Made by a program: the position numbers and the translations under genes. 64,000 nucleotides of DNA from GAS368 sp965227745 (lineage in GTDB: Bacteria > Verrucomicrobiota > Verrucomicrobiia > Opitutales > Opitutaceae): the NCBI GenBank assembly GCA_965227745.1, contig OZ245769.1, positions 1 to 64,000 on the forward strand, written 5' to 3'. The stretch's first letter is position 1; the number at the start of each line of letters is the position of its first letter. Shown piece by piece: positions 1 to 10,022 of the stretch. The notes under the pieces are model-generated. The model searched no databases. It saw nothing but the letters and a program-made list of their open reading frames with translations, and was not told the origin of the DNA.

Positions 1-621
1 CAACGCGGCACGGCGGGCTTGGGTCGCCAGCACCTCGATGCGATCGCGGGCGGACTCGATAAAGTCGCCGTGACCGATGCGATCGCAACGGTGGCGTGGG
101 TTTCCTCGCGGCACAAAGTGGACCCCCGGCGCATTGCGACCTTTGGTCGCGGCTTTGGCGGCTACCTGGCGGTGCGCTCGCTACAATTATATCCCGACGT
201 TTTTCGTTGCGCGGTGGCAATCGATGCCCCGATGGGGCCGGAGGGATGGATGCCGAAGGTGGGCGACGAAACGGCGGTGGATCCCTCGCAGGTGGCACGC
301 CGCCGGTTGCTCGAAAAAGGCGCGTCCGATCTGGCGGCGATTTCGGTGATGAAGGAGCCGGAGAAAATCACCAAGCCGGTGCTGCTGATTGCGCAGGCCA
401 CGGGCAACGAAGTGATCGAGCGGATCGCGGGTCAGAATGCCCGCCTACGCTCGCAACTGACCTCGCTCAAGCGGGTGGCGGAGTTCATTGATGTCGACGA
501 GGATTTCACGCTCGGACTGCCCAAGGCGCGGGGCCGGGTGTACACGCAGATGGAGGATTTTTTTAACGAGAACCTGTACGACTTCGGCGTGAAGGTGGGG
601 CCGACGAAGGAAATCAAGTAG
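1..621 (+). CDS. Prolyl-oligopeptidase-like (S9) C-terminal domain, partial, probably catalytically dead
   Basis: The reading frame is open from base 1, so the N-terminus lies outside the window. The visible ~206 residues have the alpha/beta-hydrolase fold pattern of S9 peptidases: an RGTAGLGR stretch like the oxyanion-side loop, the nucleophile-elbow region, then a KPVLLIAQ strand where S9 enzymes carry the acid. In the elbow the expected G-x-S-x-G-G reads GRGFGGY, so Ser is replaced by Gly. The usual catalytic His near the end is also missing (the loop reads DVDEDFTLG). Family membership follows from the pattern and order of elements; loss of activity is inferred from the missing residues. 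It could be a non-enzymatic binding domain. Confidence 0.7.
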   Translation, partial: QRGTAGLGRQHLDAIAGGLDKVAVTDAIATVAWVSSRHKVDPRRIATFGRGFGGYLAVRSLQLYPDVFRCAVAIDAPMGPEGWMPKVGDETAVDPSQVARRRLLEKGASDLAAISVMKEPEKITKPVLLIAQATGNEVIERIAGQNARLRSQLTSLKRVAEFIDVDEDFTLGLPKARGRVYTQMEDFFNENLYDFGVKVGPTKEIK

Positions 622-969
622 CGGCGAAAGCGCGGGGAGCGCGCAGAGTGTCGAGCGCGCCGGAGGACGTGGGGAGCGGGAGGCGTGGCCGATTTTTTTT
701 CGCGGAGGGCGCGGATGAGCGCGGATAAAAACGGGGCTAAACGGAGGAACCGCGAAGTTCGCGAAGAGACGCGAAAGCTTGGGGCGGGTCGCCGCTTCAA
801 GCTGTGAGATGGCTAGCGACTATGCCCGCAGCGGAGCGCTCGGTAATTGGGTGGCGCGTGACGGGAGCGGCCTGCGGCTGCGGGGAACTCCGAAGACTCT
901 GCGGCGGGATGCCGCGGCCGCTTTGAATATTGAGTGCGCTGAGGGCGGCGGGTAGAAGCGGACGCTCCC
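622..969. other. Intergenic stretch between convergent genes
   Basis: About 350 bp separate the ends of the S9-like gene (+) and the SH3 protein gene (-). No convincing ORF was found. The stretch contains purine-biased short repeats of the cgcggagg/gcgcggat kind (about 700-780) and one copy of a 32-bp dispersed repeat at 888-919. Confidence 0.6.
888..919 (+). repeat. Dispersed 32-bp repeat, family A, copy 1
   Basis: This 32-bp segment begins ctccgaagactct. Its reverse complement recurs at 12386-12417 with 28 of 32 positions identical. Both copies lie in the gap between two convergent genes. Its function is unknown; a REP-like or terminator-associated element is possible. Confidence 0.6.
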
Positions 970-1779
970 TTACTTGAGCTGCAGCGTCTCGACAGCGATA
1001 ACGATGTCTTTGGTGTCGGGCACGGCTTTGGCGGCGCCGAAGACGACGACGTAGTGATTCGCGTAGTTCTCGATTTGCTCGGTCTGGAGGAGCTTCGAGA
1101 TATCGACGTAGGCGTAGCGCTTGCCGGCGTCGTCGACGAGGGCCCAGTCGTAGGGACGACGCGGGCGGAAGGGGCTGCGAGTCGAAACGAATTTACCGGC
1201 GAACTGGCGGGGCAGGGTGGTGGAGCCGCCGTCGCCGAGATTGACCATGGGCGCGGCCTGGCCGGCGGCAGCGGAGCCATAGACCCCGGGGGCGACCGGA
1301 GAGGAGGAGATCGGGGCGGGCGTCGGCGAAGGGGCGGCAGGCGCAGCGGCGATCGGCGGGAGGGGGGCGGACTGGTTGCCGACGTGGATGTAGCCGACGA
1401 GATTTCGCTCCAGCTTGATCTGGGTGAATTTGCCGTGGAGGCCGGTGAGGGTGATCTTGTCGTCCTTGGCTCCGACGGTGAGGACACCGGCGTCGAGTTT
1501 GGGGGCGAGGTAGATGTTGGAGCCGGGTTTCAGATCGAGCCCCTTGGTGAGATCCTTGTTGAGCACGTAGCCCTCGAAGGGACCGGGTAAGGAAACGGCG
1601 AGCCAGCCGACGGGGGCCATGCCATCGGGCGTGACGGCGGGCTCGGTGCCGGCTTTGAGGTAGGTGACAGCGGGCGCCGAGGCGTCGGGCTTCGTGTGGA
1701 CGGCAGTCGTCTCCGTGAGCGGAGCGGCGACGGCGGCGGAAACAAGCAGGGCGGCGAGCGAAAAGAATTTAGTCTTCAT
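970..1779 (-). CDS. Exported SH3-like domain protein
   Basis: The protein has 269 residues. The start was set at the Met that gives a clean signal peptide (MKTKFFSLAALLVSAAVAAP, likely cleavage after AxA); the open frame upstream has no such signal. Residues about 20-85 look like a bacterial SH3 domain (TTAVHTKPDASAPAVTYLKA, then GWLAVSLPGPFEGYV), and a second region at about 90-145 (PGSNIYLAPKLDAGVLTV) is similar. A Pro/Ala-rich linker follows, then a ~75-residue C-terminal domain ending in VETLQLK. The start overlaps the end of the pseudouridine synthase gene by 11 bp, so the two are probably co-transcribed. Function is unknown; cell-wall or periplasmic binding is likely. Confidence 0.75.
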   Translation of the reverse strand: MKTKFFSLAALLVSAAVAAPLTETTAVHTKPDASAPAVTYLKAGTEPAVTPDGMAPVGWLAVSLPGPFEGYVLNKDLTKGLDLKPGSNIYLAPKLDAGVLTVGAKDDKITLTGLHGKFTQIKLERNLVGYIHVGNQSAPLPPIAAAPAAPSPTPAPISSSPVAPGVYGSAAAGQAAPMVNLGDGGSTTLPRQFAGKFVSTRSPFRPRRPYDWALVDDAGKRYAYVDISKLLQTEQIENYANHYVVVFGAAKAVPDTKDIVIAVETLQLK

Positions 1780-2578
1780 GGAGGGCGGAAGAGTAGCTGG
1801 CAGGGTCGGCAATGGCTTCGAGGTCGGCGTGCGGGGTGCGCGGGTTGGCAAACAACAGTTCGATTTCCTTGCTGGTGAGTTTTTTCATCGCACGCGACGG
1901 AATTCCTTTCAACGGAAAGGCACCGATCTGGTAACGACGAAGGCGTTTCACGTCATAACCGAGGGTGGTGAAGAGCAGGCGGATCTCACGCTTCTTGCCG
2001 TGGTGCATGTGCACGTCGAGATCGGTGGCCTCCTTGGCCGCGTTGGGATGGATCAGGGCGGCGCGCTCGACCTTGAGCCGTTCGCCCTCGTACATGATGC
2101 CCTTGATGAGCAGGGGCAGGCGGCGCGCCGGGAACGGATTTTTTAGGATGACGTGGTAACGCTTCGTGACGAGATTCGACGGGTGCGTGAGGCGCTGGGC
2201 GAGGTCGCCATCGGTCGTGAGGATGACCAGACCCTCGGAGTCCTTGTCGAGGCGGCCAGCGCAGAAGAAGCGAAACTTGGCAAACTCGCGCGGGAGCACC
2301 GTGAAGACGGTATCGGGATTATGGGGGTCGTCGTTGGTGCAAGCGAGGCCGCGGGGCTTGTTCATGGCCAGCGTGATGCGCGGCTGGGCGGTGGTGCGGA
2401 CGGCCTTGCCGCTGGCGGTGACGCGGTCGACCTCGGGCGTGACTTTCTGGCCGAGCGTAGCGACGACACCATTCACCCAGACCTCACCCTGCGCGATCAG
2501 CGCCTCCGCCGCCCGGCGCGAGCACAGCCCGGAGTCGGCGAGGTATTTCTGAAGACGGATGGGTTCGGAGGAGGACAT
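1769..2578 (-). CDS. RsuA/RluB/RluF-family pseudouridine synthase
   Basis: The enzyme isomerises a specific uridine in rRNA to pseudouridine. At 269 residues it fits the family length. Residues 6-50 form an S4 RNA-binding domain (RLQKYLADSGLCSRRAAEALI). The catalytic domain contains the family motif GRLDKDSEGLVILTTDG with the nucleophilic Asp in GRLD. The start was placed at MSSSEPIRLQK because the 13 residues of open frame before it lack family character. It lies upstream of the SH3 protein gene and overlaps it by 11 bp. The exact target (16S U516 or a 23S site) cannot be decided from the sequence alone. Confidence 0.9.
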   Translation of the reverse strand: MSSSEPIRLQKYLADSGLCSRRAAEALIAQGEVWVNGVVATLGQKVTPEVDRVTASGKAVRTTAQPRITLAMNKPRGLACTNDDPHNPDTVFTVLPREFAKFRFFCAGRLDKDSEGLVILTTDGDLAQRLTHPSNLVTKRYHVILKNPFPARRLPLLIKGIMYEGERLKVERAALIHPNAAKEATDLDVHMHHGKKREIRLLFTTLGYDVKRLRRYQIGAFPLKGIPSRAMKKLTSKEIELLFANPRTPHADLEAIADPASYSSALHED

Positions 2579-2923
2579 GGTCTGGCACAGTGCACTGCAA
2601 GTCACCCACGGCTGCAAGCCTTGTGGAAAGATCGCGTGGTGGCGGGGAAAACAGGCGGAGAAGATAAAGCTTAATCCACATAGCCAATTGAGACAACGGA
2701 CCCACTGGGGGCCACGGAGGGGAAAAGAAAGGTGGCGAAGAGGGGGTTTGGGATAGGGTCGAAGTTTGAACCCTCGATGGGCGAAGGAGGTATTAGCCGG
2801 GGGCTTGGCGGCAGTGAGGCGATTGCTGATTAATCACTTAGGCCGGGGGAGGGCGCTGGGGACGCGAAAGCGGCTTGCGTGGCGGTGGAGGCAGGGGCTA
2901 ATTGCGACTCCCTCCGACTCACC
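2579..2923. other. Divergent intergenic region
   Basis: This region of about 345 bp separates the divergent pseudouridine synthase and flavoprotein reductase genes and should contain both promoters. I found no confident -35/-10 pair, riboswitch or RNA gene. A TGGCAC...GC element near 2583 resembles a sigma-54 site, but its GG-GC spacing is one base too long. Confidence 0.4.
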
Positions 2924-4093
2924 ATGTCCGCACCCGCCGAAGCCTCCGCCTATTCCAAAGACCAGCCGTTTCCGGCTAAGATCAGCGAGAACCGCTTGCT
3001 GAGCAAGGCGGGGTCCGCCAAGGAGACGCGGCACTTCGTCGTCGATCTCGCGGGCAGCGGCCTGCACTACAAGGCCGGCGATTCGCTCGGCGTCTTCGCG
3101 ACGAATCGGCCCAGCGAAGTGGAGGCCTTGCTCAAATGCCTCGGGGCGACGGGCGAGGAGCCGGTGTCGCCGGCGATGCTCAAGCTCACGACGCCGATCA
3201 CGTTGAATGAGGCGCTCAGCTCGCGGCTCGCACTCGCGGGACCGACGGCGAAGCTGGTCGGGACGCTGGCCGCCAAGGCCACCGACGCCGGCGAGAAGGC
3301 CAAACTGACGGGCCTGCTCGCACCGGAATCGAAGGAACTGCTGACGGCCTTCCTCGACGAGCGCGAGTACATCGATCTCTTGACGGAATTTCCGAGCGCC
3401 AAGCTGACGCCCCAGGAACTGGTGGATCACATGCGCAAGCTCATGCCGCGCCTGTACTCCATCGCGTCGTCGCCGAAAGTTTACCCGACGGAGATTCACC
3501 TCACGGTCGCGGTGGTGCGTTACGAGACGAATGGCCGCGAGCGCGTCGGCGTATGCTCCACCTTCCTCGCCGACCGCGCGACGGTGGGCCGGACGCCCAC
3601 GCCGGTCTTTGTGTCGCACTCGCATTTCGGCCCGCCGGAAGATGGCTCGAAGGATTGCATCATGGTCGGGCCGGGCACGGGCATCGCGCCCTTCCGGGCC
3701 TTTGTGCAGGACCGCGTGGCGAGCGGCGCCACGGGGCGGAATTGGGTTTTCTTTGGCGATCAGAAACATGCGACCGACTACCTTTACGGCGACGAGTGGG
3801 AGCGCTACGCCGCCGAGGGCAAAGTGGCCCGTCTCGACCTCGCGTGGTCCCGCGACCAGCTGACCAAAGTCTACGTGCAGGATAAAATGCGCGCGAGCGG
3901 CGCGGAGCTCTGGGCATGGTTGCAGGGCGGCGGCTATTTCTTCGTCTGCGGCGACGCCAAGCGCATGGCCAAGGACGTCGATCAGACCCTCCACGCCATC
4001 ATCGCCGAGCACGGCAACATGACGCCCGCTCAGGCCGTGGACTACGTGAAGCAGATGAAGAAGGACAAGCGGTACCAGCGGGATGTGTACTGA
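2924..4093 (+). CDS. CysJ/CPR-type NADPH flavoprotein reductase lacking the flavodoxin domain
   Basis: The 389-residue protein matches the C-terminal half of sulfite reductase alpha subunits (CysJ) and cytochrome P450 reductases. A connecting FAD domain with the FAD-binding motif RLYSIASSP and the CSTFLAD segment is followed by an NADPH domain (GPGTGIAPFRAFVQDR, FFGDQKHATDYLY) and a C-terminus ending in aromatic Tyr (KRYQRDVY). No FMN-binding flavodoxin domain precedes it. The start at MSAPAEAS is in-frame and leaves a short N-terminal tail before the PAKISENRLL element. It should accept hydride from NADPH via FAD and pass electrons to a separate carrier or to a sulfite reductase hemoprotein encoded elsewhere; the partner is not in the window. 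Confidence 0.88.
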   Translation: MSAPAEASAYSKDQPFPAKISENRLLSKAGSAKETRHFVVDLAGSGLHYKAGDSLGVFATNRPSEVEALLKCLGATGEEPVSPAMLKLTTPITLNEALSSRLALAGPTAKLVGTLAAKATDAGEKAKLTGLLAPESKELLTAFLDEREYIDLLTEFPSAKLTPQELVDHMRKLMPRLYSIASSPKVYPTEIHLTVAVVRYETNGRERVGVCSTFLADRATVGRTPTPVFVSHSHFGPPEDGSKDCIMVGPGTGIAPFRAFVQDRVASGATGRNWVFFGDQKHATDYLYGDEWERYAAEGKVARLDLAWSRDQLTKVYVQDKMRASGAELWAWLQGGGYFFVCGDAKRMAKDVDQTLHAIIAEHGNMTPAQAVDYVKQMKKDKRYQRDVY

Positions 4094-4197
4094 GGAAGGG
4101 AATAGGGGACTGAGGGAGAGAGGGGCGGACTGGCTGGCGGAGTTTTTAGGTGCTCGTGGGCACGTGGTTGAAGCGCATCTCACATTTGCGGCGTTTG

Positions 4198-4215
4198 AAA
4201 ACCGCCGCTCCCTTA
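4198..4215 (+). repeat. Dispersed 18-bp repeat, family D, copy 1
   Basis: The 18 bp aaaaccgccgctccctta are identical to 38482-38499. Here the repeat lies between the reductase gene and fabG. In the second copy it forms the right half of a small dyad. Function is unknown. Confidence 0.55.
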
Positions 4216-4282
4216 AAGATAGAGGGCTTGATTCAGTTCCCTCCTTCCCTCACTCCCTAATCCCTTAATCCCTCACGACTGC

Positions 4283-5032
4283 ATGCTCACGTTTACCAAT
4301 CGCACCGCCCTCATCACCGGCGCCGGCCGCGGCATCGGCAAGGCCATCGCTGAAACGCTCGCCAAGCACGGCGTGACCGTCATCTGCGTCTCGAAGTCCG
4401 CCGACTCGTGCGGCGCGACTGCCGCCGCCATTGTCGCGGCCGGTGGCAAGGCCAAGGCCCTCGCGGTTGACGTCTCCGACGGTGCAGCCGTCGCCAAGGC
4501 TTCCGAGGAGCTGCTGAAGGAATTTCCGGCCATCGATATCCTGATCAACAACGCCGGCATCACGCGCGACGGTTTGCTCTTTCGCATGAGCGACACAGAC
4601 TGGAACGACGTGATCAGCACCAATCTCACCAGCTGCTTCCATTGGTCGAAATTGATCGGCCGCCCGATGACGCGCGCGCGTTGGGGCCGCATCGTGAACA
4701 TCACGTCGGTGAGCGGCATCATGGGTAACGCCGGCCAGGCCAACTACTCGGCCGCCAAGGCGGGCATGATTGGCCTTACCAAGACGCTCGCCCGCGAGTT
4801 CGCCGGCCGCAACGTGACGGTCAACGCCGTCGCCCCCGGATTCATTAAGACGGACATGACGACGGACTTCGTAAACAACCCTGAAGTTTCGGCGAAGATA
4901 TTAGAAGCGGTGCCACTGAAGCGATTCGGCGAGGCCGCCGATATCGCAAATATCACTGCCTACCTGTGTTCCGAGGAAGCGGGATACATTACCGGGCAGG
5001 TTTTTTCCGTTGACGGCGGCATGGCGATGTGA
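4283..5032 (+). CDS. fabG: 3-oxoacyl-[acyl-carrier-protein] reductase
   Basis: This cytosolic enzyme reduces 3-oxoacyl-ACP with NADPH in each fatty-acid elongation cycle. The 249 residues form a classical short-chain dehydrogenase: Rossmann motif TGAGRGIG at 12-19, NNAG at 89-92, and the catalytic set Asn114, Ser142, Tyr155, Lys159 (YSAAK). The C-terminus GQVFSVDGGMAM is typical of FabG. It is directly followed by acpP and fabF, which makes the assignment to fatty-acid synthesis rather than another SDR role secure. Confidence 0.96.
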   Translation: MLTFTNRTALITGAGRGIGKAIAETLAKHGVTVICVSKSADSCGATAAAIVAAGGKAKALAVDVSDGAAVAKASEELLKEFPAIDILINNAGITRDGLLFRMSDTDWNDVISTNLTSCFHWSKLIGRPMTRARWGRIVNITSVSGIMGNAGQANYSAAKAGMIGLTKTLAREFAGRNVTVNAVAPGFIKTDMTTDFVNNPEVSAKILEAVPLKRFGEAADIANITAYLCSEEAGYITGQVFSVDGGMAM

Positions 5033-5073
5033 ACCCTCCGGGCTACTCGTAACTCCCGTAATATTTTCCGAAA

Positions 5074-5337
5074 ATGGCTGACCAAAAAACCATCGAACAA
5101 CGCGTCAAAGAGATCATCGTCAATCAGCTCAACGTCAACGAAGAGCAGATTACTCCGACGGCCTCTTTCCTCGACGATCTCGGCGCTGACTCTCTCGACA
5201 CCGTCGAGCTGATCATGGCCTTTGAAGAAGAATTCAAAGATGAGATCAAGGGCGAGATCCCCGAGTCTGATGCTGAAAAGCTCCAGACCGTCGGCCAGGT
5301 CATCGACTATATCAAGGCCAAGGCGGGCGCTGCTTAA
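5074..5337 (+). CDS. acpP: Acyl carrier protein
   Basis: The 87-residue acidic four-helix protein carries fatty-acyl intermediates on a 4'-phosphopantetheine arm. The attachment Ser40 lies in GADSLDTVEL. It sits 41 bp after fabG and upstream of fabF in the order usual for the fab cluster. It is a little longer than the E. coli protein because of an Ala/Gly-rich C-terminus (IKAKAGAA). Confidence 0.97.
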   Translation: MADQKTIEQRVKEIIVNQLNVNEEQITPTASFLDDLGADSLDTVELIMAFEEEFKDEIKGEIPESDAEKLQTVGQVIDYIKAKAGAA

Positions 5338-5360
5338 GACACAGCCTGTTTAATCCTTTT

Positions 5361-5410
5361 GGCGTCCTGCCCATTTCCCTAGTGGAAATATCTGGCAGGA
5401 CGCCTTTTTG
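5361..5410 (+). terminator. Rho-independent terminator or attenuator between acpP and fabF
   Basis: A perfect 11-bp stem (ggcgtcctgcc at 5361-5371 with its complement at 5394-5404) contains an inner small hairpin (atttcc/ggaaat) and is followed immediately by TTTTTG and TTTTTT. It lies 24 bp after the acpP stop and 21 bp before the fabF start, inside what looks like one operon. It could uncouple abundant acpP mRNA from fabF. Confidence 0.9.
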
Positions 5411-5431
5411 TTTTTTGAAATAACGACGCCT

Positions 5432-6682
5432 ATGGAAACTCCTTCGTCCTCCCGCCGCGTCGTTGTTACAGGTCTTGGCGTAGTCACTTCCATCGGCCAC
5501 ACGGTCGATGCATTCTGGGATAGCCTCGTCGCGGGTCGCGGTGGCATCCACCGCATCTCGCTCTTCGACCCCAAGGATGTCGCGAGCCAGATCGGCGCGG
5601 AAGTGCGCGATTGGGACCCCGCGCTGCACATGGACCCGAAAGAGGCGCGTCGCAACGACCGCTACACGCACTTTGGGTTCGTCGCCGCCAAGCAGGCGAT
5701 GACCGACTCGGGCATCAATATGGACGTCGAGGACCCCGACCGCGTGGGCGTGATCATCGGCTCCGGCATCGGCGGCATGTACACGTACGAGTCGCAGTTG
5801 AAGGTGCTCGCCGAGCGCGGCCCGCGCAAGGTCTCGCCCTTCACCATTCCCTCGCTGATCGGCAATATGTGCTCGGGCCTCGTGGCGATCGAGTACGGCG
5901 CGCGCGGCCCGAACTTCGGTGTGGTGTCGGCCTGCGCCACGGGCACGCACGCTCTCGGCGAAGCGGCGCACACGATCCGCCGCGGCGATGCCGATGTGAT
6001 GCTCGCCGGCGGCAGCGAGGCGGCGATCACGCCCTTTGCGTACGCGAGCTTCAGTGCGATGAAAGCGATGAGCACGCGCAACGATACGCCGGAGCGGGCC
6101 TGCCGGCCCTTTGATCGCAATCGCGACGGTTTCATCATGGGCGAGGGCGCGGGCGTCCTCGTGCTGGAATCGCTGGAGCACGCACAGGCGCGCGGCGCCC
6201 GGATCTACTGCGAACTCGCGGGCTATGCCGCGACCTGCGATGCGTTTCACATCACGCAGCCCGACCCCGAAGGCAAGGGCCTCTCGATGGCGATGAAGCG
6301 CGCGCTCGCGAGCGCACAGGTCAACCCCGACGAGATCGACTACATCAACGCCCACGGCACGAGCACGCCGTACAACGACAAGTTTGAGACGCTCGCGATT
6401 AAGAAAGTCTTCGGCGACCACGCGCGCAAAGTCCCGATCAGCTCGACCAAGTCGATGACGGGCCATCTCCTCGGTGCGGCGGGCGGCATCGAATCCGTGA
6501 TCTGCGTGAAGACCCTGCAATCGCAGATGATCGCGCCGACCATCAATCTCGACGACCCCGATCCGGACTGCGACCTCGACTACGTGCCCAACGTCGCGCG
6601 CCCCGCGAAGATGAAGACGGTGCTGAGCAATAACCTCGGCTTCGGCGGGCAAAACGCGGCCATCGTGTTTAAGGCGCTTTGA
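5432..6682 (+). CDS. fabF: Beta-ketoacyl-ACP synthase II
   Basis: This enzyme condenses malonyl-ACP with acyl-ACP in fatty-acid elongation. The 416-residue protein has the thiolase fold with Cys168 (VSACATGTHAL), His308 (NAHGTSTPYND), Lys340 and His345 (SMTGHLLGAAGG), the full KAS II Cys-His-His set. The ATG at 5432 was chosen because the open frame upstream begins inside the terminator hairpin U-tract and adds non-conserved residues. The gene follows fabG and acpP, but a strong terminator separates it from them. Confidence 0.96.
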   Translation: METPSSSRRVVVTGLGVVTSIGHTVDAFWDSLVAGRGGIHRISLFDPKDVASQIGAEVRDWDPALHMDPKEARRNDRYTHFGFVAAKQAMTDSGINMDVEDPDRVGVIIGSGIGGMYTYESQLKVLAERGPRKVSPFTIPSLIGNMCSGLVAIEYGARGPNFGVVSACATGTHALGEAAHTIRRGDADVMLAGGSEAAITPFAYASFSAMKAMSTRNDTPERACRPFDRNRDGFIMGEGAGVLVLESLEHAQARGARIYCELAGYAATCDAFHITQPDPEGKGLSMAMKRALASAQVNPDEIDYINAHGTSTPYNDKFETLAIKKVFGDHARKVPISSTKSMTGHLLGAAGGIESVICVKTLQSQMIAPTINLDDPDPDCDLDYVPNVARPAKMKTVLSNNLGFGGQNAAIVFKAL

Positions 6683-6746
6683 CGGGGCGAGTTTGAGTTC
6701 TACCCAAGCGCGAGCCAAAGAGCGGAGATTCTTCCTATGTTCGAGC

Positions 6747-8543
<1,797 letters not shown>

Positions 8544-8631
8544 GGAGTGGGGTTTAGCTTGGCGAAGGAATCGCGCGCCTGAAGATTATTCGACGGCGAA
8601 TGGCGGCAACGGTTACGAAGGCTCTGGCCAC

Positions 8632-8664
8632 AAAAAAGCCCGCAGCCAGAACGGCCGCGGGCTG
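8632..8664 (-). terminator. Rho-independent terminator of rpmB
   Basis: Read on the minus strand, the stem agcccgcggcc/ggctgcgggct is followed by TTTTTT, 25 bp downstream of the rpmB stop codon. Confidence 0.88.
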
Positions 8665-8688
8665 AAAGAGGAGGGACGACGAGGGGCT

Positions 8689-8919
8689 TTATGCCTTCTC
8701 GACGAGACCGGCCTTGATGGCCTTGACGGACACCCAGACGCGCTTCGTGCCGCCGTTGGCGGTCTTGATGCGGATGCGCTGAAGATTCGGGCGGAACTTG
8801 CGCTTCGTGATGCTAGTCACGTGCGTGCCGATGCCGCCGCTCTTCTTGGACTGACCCTTGCGGTTGATGATCGAGCCCTTGGAGGGACGGCGACCGGTGA
8901 TTGCACAGATTCTGGCCAT
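8689..8919 (-). CDS. rpmB: 50S ribosomal protein L28
   Basis: The 76-residue basic protein begins MARICAITGRRPSKG and contains the L28 pattern HVTSITKRKFRPNLQ and RVWVSVKAIKAGLV. It is a structural protein of the large ribosomal subunit. It stands alone with its own terminator; the usual partner rpmG is not adjacent. Confidence 0.96.
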   Translation of the reverse strand: MARICAITGRRPSKGSIINRKGQSKKSGGIGTHVTSITKRKFRPNLQRIRIKTANGGTKRVWVSVKAIKAGLVEKA

Positions 8920-9001
8920 GATGGTTTCGAGTTGGTTAAAGGTTTATAGATAAAAGTTCGCGGCGGGTTGAAGCAAGGGGAAAGTGCAGCCAGAGCTGAA
9001 C

Positions 9002-10012
9002 TTATCGCAACGCGTGGAGCACTTGGAACTTCTGACCGAGGTGAGCAGGGTGCAGGAGCTGCATCAAGGCCAGTTTTCGCTGACTGAGACGCGTCGCCTC
9101 GGCCGCCATCGTGCGGGCGATGAAATCGCCGGCGTGGTGGATGAAGAATGACTCTTGGGATTCTAGGGCGGGGATGGCGAAACCGCGACCCGTGAGCGCC
9201 TCCGCCAACCAGTCCCAGCAGACGTGGCAGGTGAGGTCTTGCTCCCCGGGATGAGCGAGGAGGTCATTCGATTGCGTATGGCGGTGGTAGGCGCGCACCG
9301 TGCCTTGCGGGCAGGCCTCGGTCAGTTCGCGCAGGCTCTTGCCGTAGTCGAAGGCGACGAAGAGGCCGGTCCACGGCTGGTCGGCGATGGCTCCCGCGAG
9401 GGTCGTGGCGGCGTGCGGCTGGTCGAAAATGTAGCCGTCGGGGATGGGCGCAGAAGGCAGAGGCGGGGGCTGCGCGGTCGAGGAGGACGCGGGGGGCAGT
9501 TCGACCTCGATAAGGAGGTCGGCTTGGAGTTGGACGCCGAGTTCGCGCCACTGGCCGGCGCGCCAGACGTGGCGAGTGCAGGGCTGGGCGTCGAACAGCT
9601 CGTTGGAGAAGACGACGCAGGGGCCGGTGAGGGTGAGGGGTTCGCCGACCCGCACAGTTCGCTCCGCGCCAAAGGGATGCGTGACGCCCTGGAGCACCCC
9701 GCCGCCCGGCTCGGCACCGATCTCGACGAAGGTAAAGGCCTTCGGGTCGCGTGGGCCGAGGAGTTTGACGCAGGCGGCCGCGACGAGTTCGCCAAAGAGC
9801 GGCCCGCTGCTGCTGGCGGTAAAAAAGTCGGTGCCCGCCCCGTAGCCCACGCGCGGCTGGTCGCGCCGGTAGTAGCCCACGGTCGGGTGATACAGCGCCA
9901 GCTCCATGAACGCGGCAAAGGGCATCGCGCCCGATCCATCGGCCCGCGCGCGGAAGGCCGCGAGGAATTCAGGCGAGGGAGCGGGGCCAGACGATGATGA
10001 TGACGAACCCAT
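9002..10012 (-). CDS. MidA/NDUFAF7-family SAM-dependent methyltransferase
   Basis: The 336-residue protein has the family N-terminus (MPFAAFMELALYHPTVGYY) and the conserved segment GYGAGTDFFTASSSGPLFGELVA, followed by the SAM-binding strand (FTFVEIGAEPGGG) and the FSNELFDAQP element. In mitochondria the relative NDUFAF7 methylates an arginine in a complex I subunit; the bacterial role is not established. The gene is divergent from the S41 protease, with only ten bases between the proposed starts. Confidence 0.85.
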   Translation of the reverse strand: MGSSSSSSGPAPSPEFLAAFRARADGSGAMPFAAFMELALYHPTVGYYRRDQPRVGYGAGTDFFTASSSGPLFGELVAAACVKLLGPRDPKAFTFVEIGAEPGGGVLQGVTHPFGAERTVRVGEPLTLTGPCVVFSNELFDAQPCTRHVWRAGQWRELGVQLQADLLIEVELPPASSSTAQPPPLPSAPIPDGYIFDQPHAATTLAGAIADQPWTGLFVAFDYGKSLRELTEACPQGTVRAYHRHTQSNDLLAHPGEQDLTCHVCWDWLAEALTGRGFAIPALESQESFFIHHAGDFIARTMAAEATRLSQRKLALMQLLHPAHLGQKFQVLHALR

Positions 10013-10022
10013 TTACAAACCG

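Noticed and set aside
2583..2598. Sigma-54-like element TGGCACAGTGCACTGC
   Set aside because: The GG to GC distance is one base longer than required, and it lies at the start of a gene on the other strand, with no activator gene near.
2834..4183. 449-codon minus-strand ORF across the reductase gene
   Set aside because: It is a mirror frame of the clear CysJ-like gene, with His/Arg-rich composition and no conserved motif.
5312..6718. 468-codon minus-strand ORF over fabF
   Set aside because: It is antisense to fabF, which has all catalytic residues; the antisense protein is Arg/Ala/Val-rich and without family features.
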